64,000 nt of DNA, taken from Flabesymbios commensalis (taxonomy: Eukaryota; Annelida; Polychaeta; Terebellida; Flabelligeridae). This document shows, piece after piece, positions 11,701-26,700 of the stretch (the stretch's first letter is position 1; every line of letters begins with the position of its first letter). The DNA is taken from contig OZ024907.1 in NCBI GenBank assembly GCA_964017125.1, positions 22,327,876-22,391,875 on the forward strand, in the 5' to 3' direction. The position numbers were made by a program, and so were the translations under genes. Under the pieces are notes generated by a model. That model ran no database searches, was not told the origin of the DNA, and saw only the letters and a list, made by a program, of their open reading frames with translations.

Positions 11701-14700
11701 AAATATTGCCCAAAAGTAAATGAAGCCAGTGCTGCTGCACATAATTATAACAACCCACTAAACGCTACCTTGGAGTTTCAGAGTTCAGAAGCAGAGTCAT
11801 AGTTATTGCATGCACAATATATTTGGTGGGCATCATTGAATATGGCTGACCAATGGCTTAATGGGGAGAACTCATCACCCAAAAATTAACCAGCGATATA
11901 TAGCGACACATAGTTATATGTATATATAAACAAAATTGCCTAAATAACAAGCTATGGGAAAAAGGGCAGAAGGTAGCAAAAGGAAGAAAAAAGCACTGGT
12001 GAGAGCACTGATCATGTTGATCTTTACCCCTCACATTGTAATAATCGTACTAATGCAGAATGTCATGATAGACAGTTTAAATGTAGAAGTTTTGCAGTCT
12101 CAATAATATGGGTCTGGGGATTATTTGGCAATGTCTTTTTTTCAATAATAAAGCAAACTTATTGAAAAAAATGCCCGTTGGTCATCAGTGTATGACAGTA
12201 GAGTCTTGTCAAACTCATCTACCAGCCATGACAGCCTATACAGTTAAATTATAAGACATGCATGCACAGCAGCATTCGTTTCACAAAAGACATTGGCGTT
12301 TTCCAAAATGGCATGACTGACCGACGGACCACGCTCGAAAAAAACGAGCAGAGAACATGTAAATACAAGTGAAAAGTTGTTTATCGTAATAAAACCATTA
12401 TGGGCTCGATAAATGGCGGCCAAATATTATGCATCATCACGTAAAGAAATATCCTTTGATTCTGGGCAACACACGTCATTCACTGCCACTTTTAACGTGG
12501 GTACCTGCAGTCCTACCAGAGCCGAGTGATAGCACACTATAGGCCTACATGCTATACTGACACATGCACACTGTGCCAGCAAACACAAGACGCAGGTATT
12601 GCCCAATGTTGATCCACTGTATGCGACACTGGCCTGACTGGAACGCTGTTGACAAATGCATGTGTTTTTACCGGGAGGGTGTTTTTTTGAATATGTGAAA
12701 ATGTCATCTAACGGGAAAAAACAATTTCTTCACAAAAGTCGCAATAAAAAACTTTGAGTTAGCAGTTGCAGTAATCTAGGTATACCAGTTACATTTAGAT
12801 TGCTGCTGCATGTCGTCTTCACAGCGATGCATCATGGCCTGCTCATCTTATGTTGGTATTGCCATTGGTCAGGTCAAACACAAACAGTCACAAAAATACC
12901 TGAGATTTCTTCCAGTAGGCAGTAACATCCATGCAGGACTACTAGTTCCAAGATTTAACTTTTGGCTTAGAGCCTTCCAAATTGACAGTTTTAGCAGCAA
13001 TTTTATGTCTGCAGAGACTTCTATCTGATTTGATATCAGTAGCCCTATCTCCATTTTTACCATCAAAAAAGTGTTCTAGATAAAGTGCTTAGAATGCATC
13101 TGATGATTACTAAAAGTGTAAAAAATAACAGAGATAAAGTATGACAGGGCAGCCCTTCCCCCCCCCCCCCCCCCCTCCCCACCCAGATTAAGATTGCTTG
13201 AGAGTAAACGCGCTGCGTTGATGTATTTATTACATTGCGAGTCCGAATAAATAGGAGGGATTTTTTTCATTTTAAAATTACATAGACTCTGTTTTGGTGG
13301 TGTTCAATAATGGGACTCCTTAAAAATTGGGAGATTGGCAGGTCTCCCAATTTCCTTAGAAAATAGTCCTGCGGCCACAAACAAAAATCTAATTTGAACA
13401 CTGGTCACGGTTCATTATAGATTGTTTTGACAAATGAGCATGAGATAAGAATGCAAAAAACATATTTGGGGCTCGTTTGCATTAGACCAATGCATGTATG
13501 AATAGGCGCAAGAACATAAGCCCATAACTAGGCCTGTGAAAGGAAATAAATATTCCATACTCAAGACATGACCTGGGAAATACGCATGTGTCATAGGGTA
13601 TAAAATGGAGTGAAGTCCATATGACAGGGTCACTCTTCTGAGCGTGGTGACCTGGTAGGATGCATGACACTCCCCTGTGTCAACAGCTATGTGACTCACT
13701 GGTCAGAGCTTCTTTGTTGGCTCTTGTTCGGAGTTGGTCTGCTCTTTGCAGCCCTGTATAAATCACCATGAAGATTATGTCTATAAAGCTGTCCTCAAAA
13801 ACTGACACCTAAAAAATCACCTAATTTACTGAATTAAAGGAAAATATTGGGTATTATGTGAGTGGACCCTTGAGTGCACCCTTAATCAAAATTTCTACAA
13901 GTGATTCTTAATTGTCCAGCTGCAATCCTTGCTACACTCCAGAGCAAATTAAGGAGTGTTATTTTCTGCACTTCAGCATTTTTCATACAAGACACCCTAC
14001 CAAAATGTAAGTGAGCACTAGATGGATCTAATAGGGAAACATAGGTAGGTGTTGTGTGAGGATAAGAGCTATAACTGCTACAGCTGACAGTTATGGAATT
14101 TTAAAGTGATAAAAGGATTAGTTATTCTAATCAGCTATCATCCTCAAATACAAAATAAACCAGTGAATTTGACAGACAGTCAAGCAACATAGATGTATAA
14201 TGTATTATTTCCTTCTGTACAGTTGCACTCACCCTGAAATAAATTCCTGGCTACACAAAACTTACCAAATGAAGTGCGGCTTTGAAAAAGGATTTCCTGT
14301 GGCCAGGATGGAACATCAAAATGCATCTCTCTATACTTGTCTTCTCCGATATCGGAGATGCGGAAACTTGTTCTCTGTTAACGAAAGAAAATAATCTGGT
14401 GTAATGAGGTTTTCCCTTTTGGATATGACTAGTTTTATGAATAATTGTATTTTTCCATACATATTAAGCCGGCATGATTGCATTGTACGTAGGTTTTCTG
14501 TCATATAACCTGTACTTAATTCAAATTATATGCACAGAAAGAAGGCTGAATTACAGCACAGTGATGCACAATAAGATGTAATATTGGAACCTGGTAAGAT
14601 ATGAAGCAAGAAGTAAATCAGCAGTACACTTCCAGTCATGGCTTATATCACTACAGTAGACAAAATCTACCTCACTGCTAAATTGTTTTTCTTAAACCTT

Positions 14701-17700
14701 CTTTTCAAACTAAAAAAACCTTCATAATAGAACCACAGTGCTGGCACAAATATAAACATGTGTGAGAAGAAACATATCTCAGGTCTAAATGAATGAAAAT
14801 GTATTGGCTCTGAACAGTGGAAATTGTATATACTTCAAATACATATACACCAAAGACAAGGAACAACAAATTTCAGTATCTTTGATAGTACATTATTCAC
14901 ACAAAAGAAGACGTCTTTGCTGACTTCACCCACATCCTTTGAAAAAAAATCAATGAAATTATACATGACCAATTTAACAAAAAATCTGAAGATGGTACTA
15001 AATGATGTTCATTCCTGAGATAAAGTAATGTCAGGTAACGAAAGATGACAGTGACAATGGGTGATACATGTACCATCATATCATGTGACTAAGGATGTGA
15101 ATCACATACTAAACTTTCTTCAATGGAGAAACAAAGAAGCCAGACTATGTCACACTGCTGTAGTCAGGAAGGGAATAATATCTTGTCATGTGCAAAAAAC
15201 GCAGATTACCTTGAAACAAGAACACTCGACAATAGCTGCCACCATTATTCAACTTGTCCCGAGAACTGTGATAAAATATGATAAATCTCAAAAATCAGCC
15301 ATCTGGATTTTTTTCAGGCATGTTGAACTAGTACAATAACTGGTTGTTAGCAACATGCAAATAAAATTCATGAAGAACATTGCAATTTTTTGTGCCCACA
15401 AGAAAATGTTGATGCCAACGCCGTTGAAAGTTAATTGCCATAACCCACCTTTTAAAAAGAATTAAAAGGCAGGTCAAAAATGTGGAAGACTACATCCAAT
15501 ATCATCATAGGAATTTTTAGAAGGCATTATAAATGGCACATCATTGTGCAATTAGTCACTGGGATTGATGAGAAATAGGCATATTTTTATGCATTTCAGC
15601 TTGGAGAGAGAGAGACATTAAAATTGTATGTTTGCCCGTTAAGGGAACATCATAAATATAATCTAAACATTTGTTGAAAGAAAAGACTTGAAAATATCCT
15701 TTCATAGACATACTGCCTAATCAAATAAGTAGCTGAACAGCATCTAAGTAGCAACAGGAATCAAAGAATTTTTTTCGAGTGGTTGAAGCCTCTCATGATT
15801 TTTCATACATAATACCAAGGAATACTAGGAATCAAAAAGTGGAGATATATGTGAAATAAGAGAATTGCCAATTTATTGATATATACTCCTAGATATTGCT
15901 GCCAATCTGTACTGCAGAAATATACAAACAACCACTGTGAAGTTGAGGCAAATGTTGATAGATACTGTGTTATTACTGGTGTAATGTGTAACTTCAAAGA
16001 AGACAATCAGACACTAAGCGACATAAAAACATCAACCTGTAGTGATAACTATGATTACAGTAATAAATTGTAATGAAATACAAGAAAAAAATCATATCAG
16101 TTATTCAATAACCACAACACAACCAAAATAAACATACTGCATGGGCACCAAAGATCTTTCTACAATTTCACCTGTACGCACTATCATCCTTTTGTAATGG
16201 GTGTGCTATCCAATATCAGAATCAGCAAAATAACTGAACAAGAGAAATGAGATAAAAAATCAGCATATGAGCAGTTTATAGCTCTGGGAGTTTTTCTGCA
16301 GAATGCCAAAGCAGAAGTAAATTATTGACAGAAATACTGCAGTAAAAAAACAAGTGGCATAAATGGGAGTTTTTATCAACTCAACTGTGACTCCTAAGTA
16401 GAATACCAAAAAAGAAACAACTTAGAATTATACATGTGTACAGAATCTAAGAGGGAATCTGTGTGCATTTTATGACGTACAGACTGTCAACAATCACTCT
16501 CAGGTGATAATTTTCCCTGCTGAAAATGCAATGCTTTTCAAAACCAGAAAATCCATATTGTGATTTCCTATGCTTTTCAAGGTCTTGAAAACAAAGGGCT
16601 GAAAAGCAATGTTTTTCATTAGATTAAACAAAATACATACCATTTTTAGACTTACAAGGCGAAAAAACATATTTTATGAATGAACACATAATGGAAAATG
16701 AATTATTAGAATGAGAACTAGATAATAGAAATGAGGTCAAGGAGTAAATAATAAAGTTTGAAACAAATTGGTGTCACCAGATGTTGAATATGGTTTTGAG
16801 TCTTCAACTCACCTATGCGTCTCTAACTGATGAATGCAATTTAAAAAAATCTAAATGCTCATTTTTCACAATGTTACATAAACATGACATAATGTGAACT
16901 GAGTGATATTCATTGTGAGGTTTTAATTTTAGTGAATTTAGAAATCATTGAAAATGCTTGTTACTCCAGTACAGTTACTGCATCTATGAAAGCTCAATTA
17001 ATAACTGGACATTTAAATAACATAGAACATACATAGCTATTTTAAATGTGTAATCTTCAATTACTTTTTTAAAGATAACTAAGGTTCAAAACTGCTGCAT
17101 TTTATTTAACAAATATCTAAGAATATAAATTAAAAGAATACTATACAGAGATCAATACAATGAAAAAGAGTGAGCCCATTGAACCCCTGAACGATGTTCA
17201 CTGGCAGAAAATCATAAAAAAGTCTGCTGTAGATGGTGCAGTGTCTGTTTCAGCAGGTTCTTTTTATACAATGAGATTAATACACTATAAATGAATCCTA
17301 ATCACATCTATAGCCATTTTCCGTCTTTGTCTGTCTTTCAAAAAGAGAATATTTGTGAGAGAAGTGTGCATTGAATTAGTAAAATTTAGTAACTTGGAAG
17401 TTGCGGGTCGCGGCAGCAAGACACAACTTCAACAAGACTACATAAGTCCAGGAGCTCCCGCTCCGAATTAGAATTTGATTTAAGCAATTTTGTAAAGGGT
17501 TATTAATGTAGTCCTAGTCTAGGTCAATCATAACGCAAGACAACTAGGTCTAAGAAGCCCAGTCTAAGAGTAAGATAAGAACTAGACAGTCTGTCAGAGA
17601 TTGCAAACCTCCATTGAAATTAATGATCCTAATCAGTATCCCAGTAATGTTCTACCTATCTGGCATGGTTTACCCGATATCAGGCCAATCGAGTTAACTA

Positions 17701-20700
17701 ATAGCTGATTTACGGTCATTTTGAATTCGATATAAATTAGTTAAAAACTTAGGGTGCATCCTCCCCCGAAACCTCAAATTTTGTTTTATAGTAATGGACT
17801 AACATCTAACAGTTTGCAAAATATTGGGCATGTGAAAGTAAATAATGGCCGATAGGGGGCCATTTTGAATTTGATCGAGTCAGAATTTTTCCAGATGCAT
17901 CCTCAGCTGAAATCTCACATTTCATTCTATAGTAATCGTCTAGCTATCTAGCATGGTTTACCAAATATCGGCCATGTGAAAGTGAATAATGGCCTAAAAG
18001 CGGCCATTTTGAATTTGATCAAGTCAAAATTTTCCAAGATGCATCCTCAGCTGAAATCTCACATTTCATTCTATAGTAATGGTCTAGCCATCTAGCACGG
18101 TTTACCAAATATCGCCCATGTGAAAGTGAATAATGGCCGATAGGAGGCCATTTTGAATTTGATCAAGTCAAAATTTTTCAAGATGCAGCCTCTCCTGAAA
18201 TCTCACATTTTGTTTTATAGTAATGGTCTAGCCATCTAGTACGGTTACTAAAAACCGGCTATGTGAAAGTGAATAATGGCCGATAGGCGGCCATTTTGAA
18301 TTTGATCGAGTCAATTTTTTTCAAGATGCATCCTCTCTTGTAATCTCACATTTTGTTTTATAGTAATGGTCCAGCTATCTAACACGGTTTACCAAATATC
18401 AGCAATGTGCAAGTAAATAGTGGCCGATAGGCGGCCATTTTGAATTCGATTGAGTCGAAAGTTTTTAAAAGGCATCCTCTCTCGAAACGTCACATTTTGT
18501 TTTATAGTAATGGTCTAGCTATCTAGCACGGTTTACCTGATATCAGGCCTATCGAGGTAAATAATGCTGATTGTCGGCCATTTTGAATTCGTAAGTTAAA
18601 AATTTTCAGGGTGCATCCTCCCCCGAAAACTCACACTTTGTTTTATAGTAATCAGGTAATGGTCTAGCCATCTAGCACGGTTTACCAAATATCAGCCATG
18701 TGAAAATGAATAATGGCCGAAAAGGCGGCCATTTTAAATTTGATCAAGTCAATTTTTTTCAAGATGCATCCTCATCTGAAATCTCACATTTCGTTTTACA
18801 GTAATGGTCTAGCCATCTAGGACGGTTGACCAAATAACGGCCATGTGAAAGTGAATAATGGCCGATAAGCGGCCATTTTGAATTTTATCGAGTCAAATTT
18901 TTTCAAGATGCATCCTCTCCTGAAATCACACATTTTGTTTTATAGTAATGGTCTAGCCATCTAGCACGGTTTACCAAATAACGGCCATGTGAAAGTGAAT
19001 AATGGCTGATTGGCGGCCATTTTGAACTTTGACAAAATGAATTTTTTTCAAAATACATCCTCTCCTGAAGCCTTACAATTTGTTTTATAGTAATGGTGTA
19101 GATATCTTGAGCGGTTTTCATGATATTCCACAATATCAGGCCTGTCGAGGTGAATAATGGCTGATAGGCGGCCATTTTGAATTTTATCAACTTCAAATTT
19201 TTCAGGATGCATCCTCTCCTGAAACCTTACAATTTATTTGATATTAATGGTGTAGCTATCATGAGCGGTTTTCATGATATTCCGCAATATCAGGCCTGTC
19301 GAGGTGAATAATGGCCGATAGGCGGCCATTTTTAATTTTATCGACTTGAAATTTTTCAAGATGCATCCTCTCCTGAAACCTCACAATTTGTTTTATAGTA
19401 ATGGTGTAGCTATCTTGAGCGGTTTTCATGATATTCCGCAAAATCTTTCAGTCGGATTTACCGATGTTATAAATTAGGTCAAAGTGCTGGGTCAACTTCA
19501 AGGTCAAGGTCCAAAAACCTGAAAAGGCACAACTAGGGACCTTAGAGAACATGCATGTGCAATATGACTGTCATCGGCCCAGTACTTTTCGAGATCTGCT
19601 CCGGAAACGAAGTGCGCGTCAAAACGTCTAAATAGGTCATAGTTCTGAACCAGAAGTAGGTCAAAGTTCAAATACCCCAAAAGGCACAACTAGACCCCCT
19701 AGGGGTGTTGTGTGTAAAATTTGAAGACAATCGGACAAGTACTTTCAGAGATATGCTCCGGAAACGGATTGTTTACGGACGGCCCAACGGCCCAACGCCG
19801 TCACATCATCATTTTCTCCTCTGCAACCTTGCGTATTGAATTCAGATTAAAAATATTTTAACCCGTCCATTAGCCACCTGGAAGTAACCCACATACCAAA
19901 AATTGTTATCCTAGCTTATTTTCTCACAAAGTTATAGGCAAAAGAAGAGGCAAAAAAAAAAGAAGGTAGAATCCATAGCTCCCTTCGCTCACCTACGGTG
20001 ACGGCGGGAGCTAAAAAGGTGAAAATTTTAGTTACTTAATCTAGTGCTTTAAGGTTGATTTCTCTGGGTGTTATCCTATCAATTTATCAAAGTTAAACTA
20101 AGAATTATTTTTGCTTTGAAAATAGATTGCTATTACACAATTCCAAGCCAATTTGTGAGATATATAAAATAAGTTGAAGTATATAATCATGATAATGGCA
20201 AATTTGATTTTAAGTTTACATATCATGTTGATGTTCATGTGATTTCACAGAACTAACCCTGTTGTATATACATGCTCCTGACTATATATTTTATACTGTT
20301 CGTTTTAATGACGCATAAGTCTACATAGACCTCTGGTTGTCAATATCTATCTATCCTCCTATAAAATAAGGGATAAGCCAATACTAAAGTTCATCTTAAT
20401 CAGTACATTAATGTATTGAAATTTAGATGAAATTATAATATGAATAGATTTTATGATAAAAAATGGCTGTTCCATTCTCTTTCAAAAATGATTTGTTGTT
20501 ATGTAACTTAAATTAATGATATATTATAAGATATATTAATTGGAGAGAAATAAAAGAAACAGATAAATATGTCATGTTCACCTGTTGATGTTCTTCATCC
20601 AAAATATGTGCACGATATGCCTCTAGATCCCTAAGTTGCTTCACACATCCCTGCCTCAACAGAAACAGTTTATATTGAGGAGATGCAAGATAATACAAGT

Positions 20701-23700
20701 CACATTCAAGTTTAAAGAGCTAGATAGACATCACACTTCTACAAACTTGTGATGCAATACTCCCATTGTGCACCACTTTGCTTGGAGGGGTCAGATAAGA
20801 TAAGTCAGGACTAAGATAAGTCAGTCACACTAAAACTTTGCTATACAGGCGCCTTATAAAAAAAACATGACACATTACTGTGTTTTAATGATTATTACTC
20901 AAGAAGAAAGTTGTACCAACCTTGCATTTATATACACATAACAAACCACAGCGCATTGCATATACCATAAAAGGATCCTGTAAAATATTAATAGTAAACA
21001 TTAGCCAAAAAAAACAATACAAAATATCTCAATCCCTGGAGCGTTGATCTGCTTAAAAGTTAAATTTTCAGTCAGTTGAAGTTGTATTTCACTACTGCAA
21101 CCCTGTGTTTGCTCTGCTCATATCTAACATAGTTATTCTGCCCCTCATAAGCACCATGTTGCCCTTCACGAGTGAAATGTCGCCATTTTTCTATTGAGGA
21201 GCCATACCCCTTTCAACTATTGTTACATTTAACTCGACCCCACCTGTGCCAACCTGATAAATCTTATGAACTGGTGTTGTGCATTTACACAGGTCTATGA
21301 TGTAATGCCTGATGGATGTGTGTACACAGTGGTCATCACCGATAATGTTTAATACACATGTAGCCGATTACTTTGTGGGTGCTGCTTATAATTTTAACTT
21401 CAGGGGTACTGGAAATGCATGACAACAGTCTGTTTCATCACATGCTGGGAGTAGCCTTTTTCAATTTGCACAGTTGCCATTTAAAAATTTTGTATGAATT
21501 TTTTATCGGATCATGTTTTCATTTTCCCACAATATCCTTGCAAAGTTGGTGGAAAGTTCGAAATTAGACTATTTGAATGTAATATTAAAATGACAGGTCT
21601 CATTTCACCATTACCATGAAACAAGATTTGTATTACATGCCAAAAGGTCTAAACTCGGAAATACACCACAAAATAAAGCTAAATTTTCAAGGATGCTGGT
21701 GGAAAAATATGATTTGAGAAATATTACACAAAAAAAAATTCAATAACAACTGATCAAATTGAAAAAGGTTACTCCCAGCATCTGGTGAAACAGTCCGGAG
21801 GTGCCCCAACGATAGGTGGCGCCATGCCTGAATCGTGGATGGAGCACAGCAATCCACAGCTTCCAAGTTACTGAAAATTAAATTACATGATATAATCAAT
21901 TCCACAGACATTTTCACTACTAAATCATGGTTACATCACTTGGAATAAAACCACTCATATACCGATACAGTAGACATCAGTACTCAACAGGTTAATCATT
22001 TCTAATGAATTAACATTCTAGCAATCTATGATTCTTAAAAGGTTAATTCAGTAAAAGAAAGGAAAAGCAAAAAGGTGGATTTAATCATGAAAATCAAACA
22101 CACATTTCAATCCCAGTAATTTATTTGATTTAATTGACTGGTAAAACAGATTTAAAATGATTATGAATAGTGGAGATTAGCGTAGAAAGGGTAAAAAACT
22201 TACGGTCTCCTTTCTGGGACACCAAGAATCTGCAAATGAATATGATTGAAACATTTTTATAAAACAATTTTCTTCTAAAAAATAATAGCTAATAAATATC
22301 ATGAAGTAAATTGGTTCTTACAAATGTATACACAGTAAGATAGCATCGTGATAAATTCCATTCCTCGAAATGAATTCCAATCCTTACATCGTACATTTTC
22401 ATGATTGGGGAGCATTGAATAATCAATAAATTTGTAAAAGCTAACATTAGAAAAAAATAGAGTGCAAGCATGTTGTGATTCAAAATGGCCAATAAACTCG
22501 AAAACTCCCAGAAACCTATACTCTGTATTAAAGAGGTTTCAAGGAAACAGATGATTTTTAAAAATCAAAATGACTACCACAGCACATTTTTGGCTACTCA
22601 TAAAAACAGACTTTAAAAATATAATCGAAGGCCCCCAAAACCTACATGCAGTCTTTTGAAATAACATCGGACCGACCGAACAACACAGGTAAAACACAGG
22701 TAGGTCCTGCAATATACCCAACAACATCAGACAATCTGAGCCATTTATCACCCATTGTCTGGTGATTTTTTTTTTTGGTCTGGCAAAAGTTTAAAGGACC
22801 CACAGGTACTGTCAGTGAAATTTTGAGCTTATTGGGAAAGACTGTATATGTACAATTTTTCAAGGCATTTAACTGAACATTGGATAATTTATTAAATTGA
22901 TAAAATCATGATGGGCCAATACTGATGTTATCGCAACAGTCTTGACACAGAGACATTTGTTTTTAAATGGAATACATCTAATATGATCACTAGATTTCGC
23001 CAGCGGAGAATAGCCTAGTTTTAAGGTACTCAAAATATCCATCTCAGTTTCATAGAGTGTCGATTTACAAGGCAGTGACGGCTGCCTCAAAGTGAGTTAG
23101 GCAGCCTGTTTATGCCGGGTAGGCTGCCAGTCTCATTTCTGGTCCCATGTGAATTAAAAATTCAATCTGTTATGTCAATTCAATGTTGGAACAGTAGCCA
23201 AAAAAAATTTGCGGCAACAGTGCACAACCAGAACAACAATACCCCTTCGGTCTAACGGCCCGAAGGTTAAAAAACTGTCATTCATACTGGTCATAAATTA
23301 CCCTTGGAACGACTCATTGGATCAGGAAACGGGAGGTTGCCATACATCTGATAAAAGTAGGCTGGTCCATGCTTGCTCATTTCTTTCAGATAACCCTGAA
23401 AAAAAATTGTAAATAACTGAACCGGGGCTTTTTTTTTCAAATAAACAAAGTCGAATGATCCTACATGTCAAGGTGGAACAAACTGTCAAATACAAACACT
23501 GTTCTGGTTAATTTACTAATAAATTATCTTTAATAAGCATGATACCAAAAAAACATACTCCAATAAAACAACTGCTTTAAAATGTGTAAATTGAAACATT
23601 ATAATCTTGGGTGTCAGAATAGAGAAAATGAGCATAAGTTAATTAACAAAAGCTGGACACAGAATCATTAAGATGAAACATCAAATTCTGGATCTCATCA

Positions 23701-26700
23701 GAGTATCCTTGGCCATTGTACAACTGGAGGAAAACGAACCGAAATTACGGTTTAGCACATCTAAAATGGATTATTTAGCAACAAAAAACTAACAAGCCTG
23801 ATCAAATTGAGAGGAGTAGTGGTGAATTTGGGAAAACATTTCATAAATCATGACCACGCATATTTACTCAAACATTACACAGTGTTATGTACATGTAAAG
23901 CTGTCATTAGTTAATGCTTTCGTGTGCCAGCCAATCAGAGACAGGGTAAGTTAAAGGAGTTGGTGGTTAGTCACATGACTTCAGTATTAATGTGTTTTGA
24001 GTTCTAAACCGTTTTACAGTAATTTTTCAGTAATTAATGAAAGACAAAAAGGAAATAATACAAAATTCAGTGCTGGGTAAAAAGAAAAACAGTTTTTAGA
24101 AACGGAACATCACTACCTCTATACATTATATTTATATTTACTCGACTGTAAGTGAACAATTATTAACCCTTTCACCTAAGGTAACCATTCCCTACAGGAG
24201 ATCCTCTTCCATAGGAAACTGGCAGGAATTTGTTAAAAAGGTGATGTTTTCATTTTAACCTAATGATCACAAAAACTAGTGGTAAGCCATATATGTTTAG
24301 AATACAGAGTATCAATGCTATTGGCATGGTGACTATTGCATTATTTTGTCATATTATTGACTATTTTCAACTAAAAGTAAAATGTATTTTTTTCAACGGT
24401 TGAAAGACTGCTTAATCAAATCCAGATCACTATATAACCATAGTTTCACCCCCAACATACACCCCAAGCAATTTTTGCGCAAACATTAATTTGCAAAAAT
24501 TAATTCCATGCTAAATTAAAGTATATTAGAGTATTTCAAATTGTTTGCCAACTGTTTAAAAAGTCTTTGAAATTCACATAAAGCCCCCGGCGCCACTCGT
24601 TTTTTCAGATACTGGATGTGCCACATGTAAAGACTACAGCCTACAGTGCTACCCCAACATTGCTGGGGAGCTGTTGGTCCATTGCATTGTCATTGCATTG
24701 AACTTGTATGGCTTGAGTATAATTCGCTGTTCATCACTTTTAGCCTAGTTTAGGTCTAAAAAAATTTTAGTAAATGCTATGATTTTATGTACCAATGTCA
24801 GTTCTAAACTTCTAAACATAAGGCTAGCCACTGTGAGGTTGTACCCAGTTTTCACTGTGGAAATCCTGACACACACACAGGTCAAACAGATCAGAATGCA
24901 AATGTTATCATCGCAATTTCTTTTCAAATATTGTTTTGTAAAACATATAAGGGCATTTTCAGAACAAGAGGCCAGCTGGCCACCAAAACCTCACCCCCCC
25001 CCCCCCCCTGCTGCGTGATAGAAATTTTACAGGGTGCATACTTCCTTGAAGTCTCACATTCTGTTTTACCGATCTACCAGTCTACCAATCTAGCACAGAT
25101 TACGATGCATATTACAGATATTTAGGTCAATGATGGTCGCAAGTTGTTAATTTGACAACGTTGAGAGTATATCCCTCACTGAAACTACACATCTCATTTT
25201 ATAATCATCTAGCTATCTAGCATTCTTCCCGATATTACCCATATTAAAGTCAATAATGGCATCAAGTTGGCCATTTTGAATTTAATGTGAGTTGACATTT
25301 TTCAGGGCATATCCCTACCTGTCATCACACATTTTGTTTTTTAGTAATGGTCTAGTTATCTGGCACGGTTTGTCAGATATCAGGCATATTCAAATTATTT
25401 ATGGCCTATAGTTGGCCATTTTGAATTTGAAATTTTTCAGAGCATAATATTTCTGGGCATATTTGCACCTGAAACAGCACATTTTGTTTTAAATATAGTT
25501 ATTGGTCTAGCTATCTGCAGATATCAAAAATATTAAAGTTAATTACGGCCTACAGTCGCCTGTCGGCCATTTTGAATTTGATCGAGTTGGAATTTTTCAG
25601 GGCATATAGAGATAATGATTCCCTACCTAAATCCACACATTTTGTTTTATAGTAATGGACTAGCCATCTGGCAAAGTAAGCCAGATACCAGGCATATCAA
25701 AGTTGATTATGGCCGATGGTAGGCCATTTAAAAACCCCAGAAGGCACATCTACACCCCATGAGAAATGTGTGTGTGCAATATGAAAGAAATCTCCCCAAT
25801 GGGTTTCAGAGTTCTGCTCTGGAAACGAAACGCGAACAGACAGACTATAGGCCGGATGGCTGGACATTTGAGGCGACACAAATCCCCCCCCCCCTTCCGC
25901 CCCAGCTTCGTCCGCGGGGTATAAAGACAGATGACAATTGCAACTACAAATATTTTAAAGTCAAAATGGAAATACAACAGATTAAACTTCAAATAATTAG
26001 ATGGAAATAAGAAAGTGTCAATTATTATAGCAAAAATCTTATGATTTAACGTTTCAAAAATCACCTCTGCATGCTGAAGGCTTCCTATGTGGGCATTGTA
26101 CAGATGTCCTACACCAACTGTTACCTTGCAAAGCTAAAATGAGAACACATTATACATATTAAAAAATATGTAAAAATATATATTTTCTTCATGGCCCTGC
26201 GGAATTAATAATTTATTAGAATATCTCCTTGCAATGCTACAAAATCTTAGGTCTGTAACATATATATTTAAAAAGTTAGCCAAAGCTTTGGTAGCTAAAT
26301 AATAATAGTCACCGGACAAATGCTTCTTGGCATCAATGACTTTGGAACATTCAACAGATATGCACCAGATGCTGAAGAAATATCTCCCCCTGCTGATGGC
26401 AAGGCCTACAAAACAAAACATACTTTTAACAGTTCATGTGTCGGCCATTATTTATGATTTAATTCATACAAAAATTCAAACATTAAACATCAACTTACAC
26501 AATTTAAAATTAACTCATTTTATACCTGTTGCAATGTGAAAAGTGTACATGGCTCTGAGACATGTATTATATTGAAAAAAGTCACTACTTCTATGAAAAT
26601 TTATGAAAAGATAAGCCCAAGGGGCTGGGTGTAAAATGTTAAACCATTTATATGAGTATATATATTCAATACTAATACTATGAGTCTATGTTTGAACTAT

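Noticed and set aside
15210-15280. Candidate minus-strand exon reading SRDKLNNGGSYCRVFLFQ
   Set aside because: AG and GT signals are present, but its phase (2 in, 1 out) does not fit between the exons at 20,582 and 14,374.
21770-21875. Candidate minus-strand exon reading NLEAVDCCAPSTIQAWRHLS
   Set aside because: Its phase does not fit its neighbours and it overlaps one arm of an inverted repeat.
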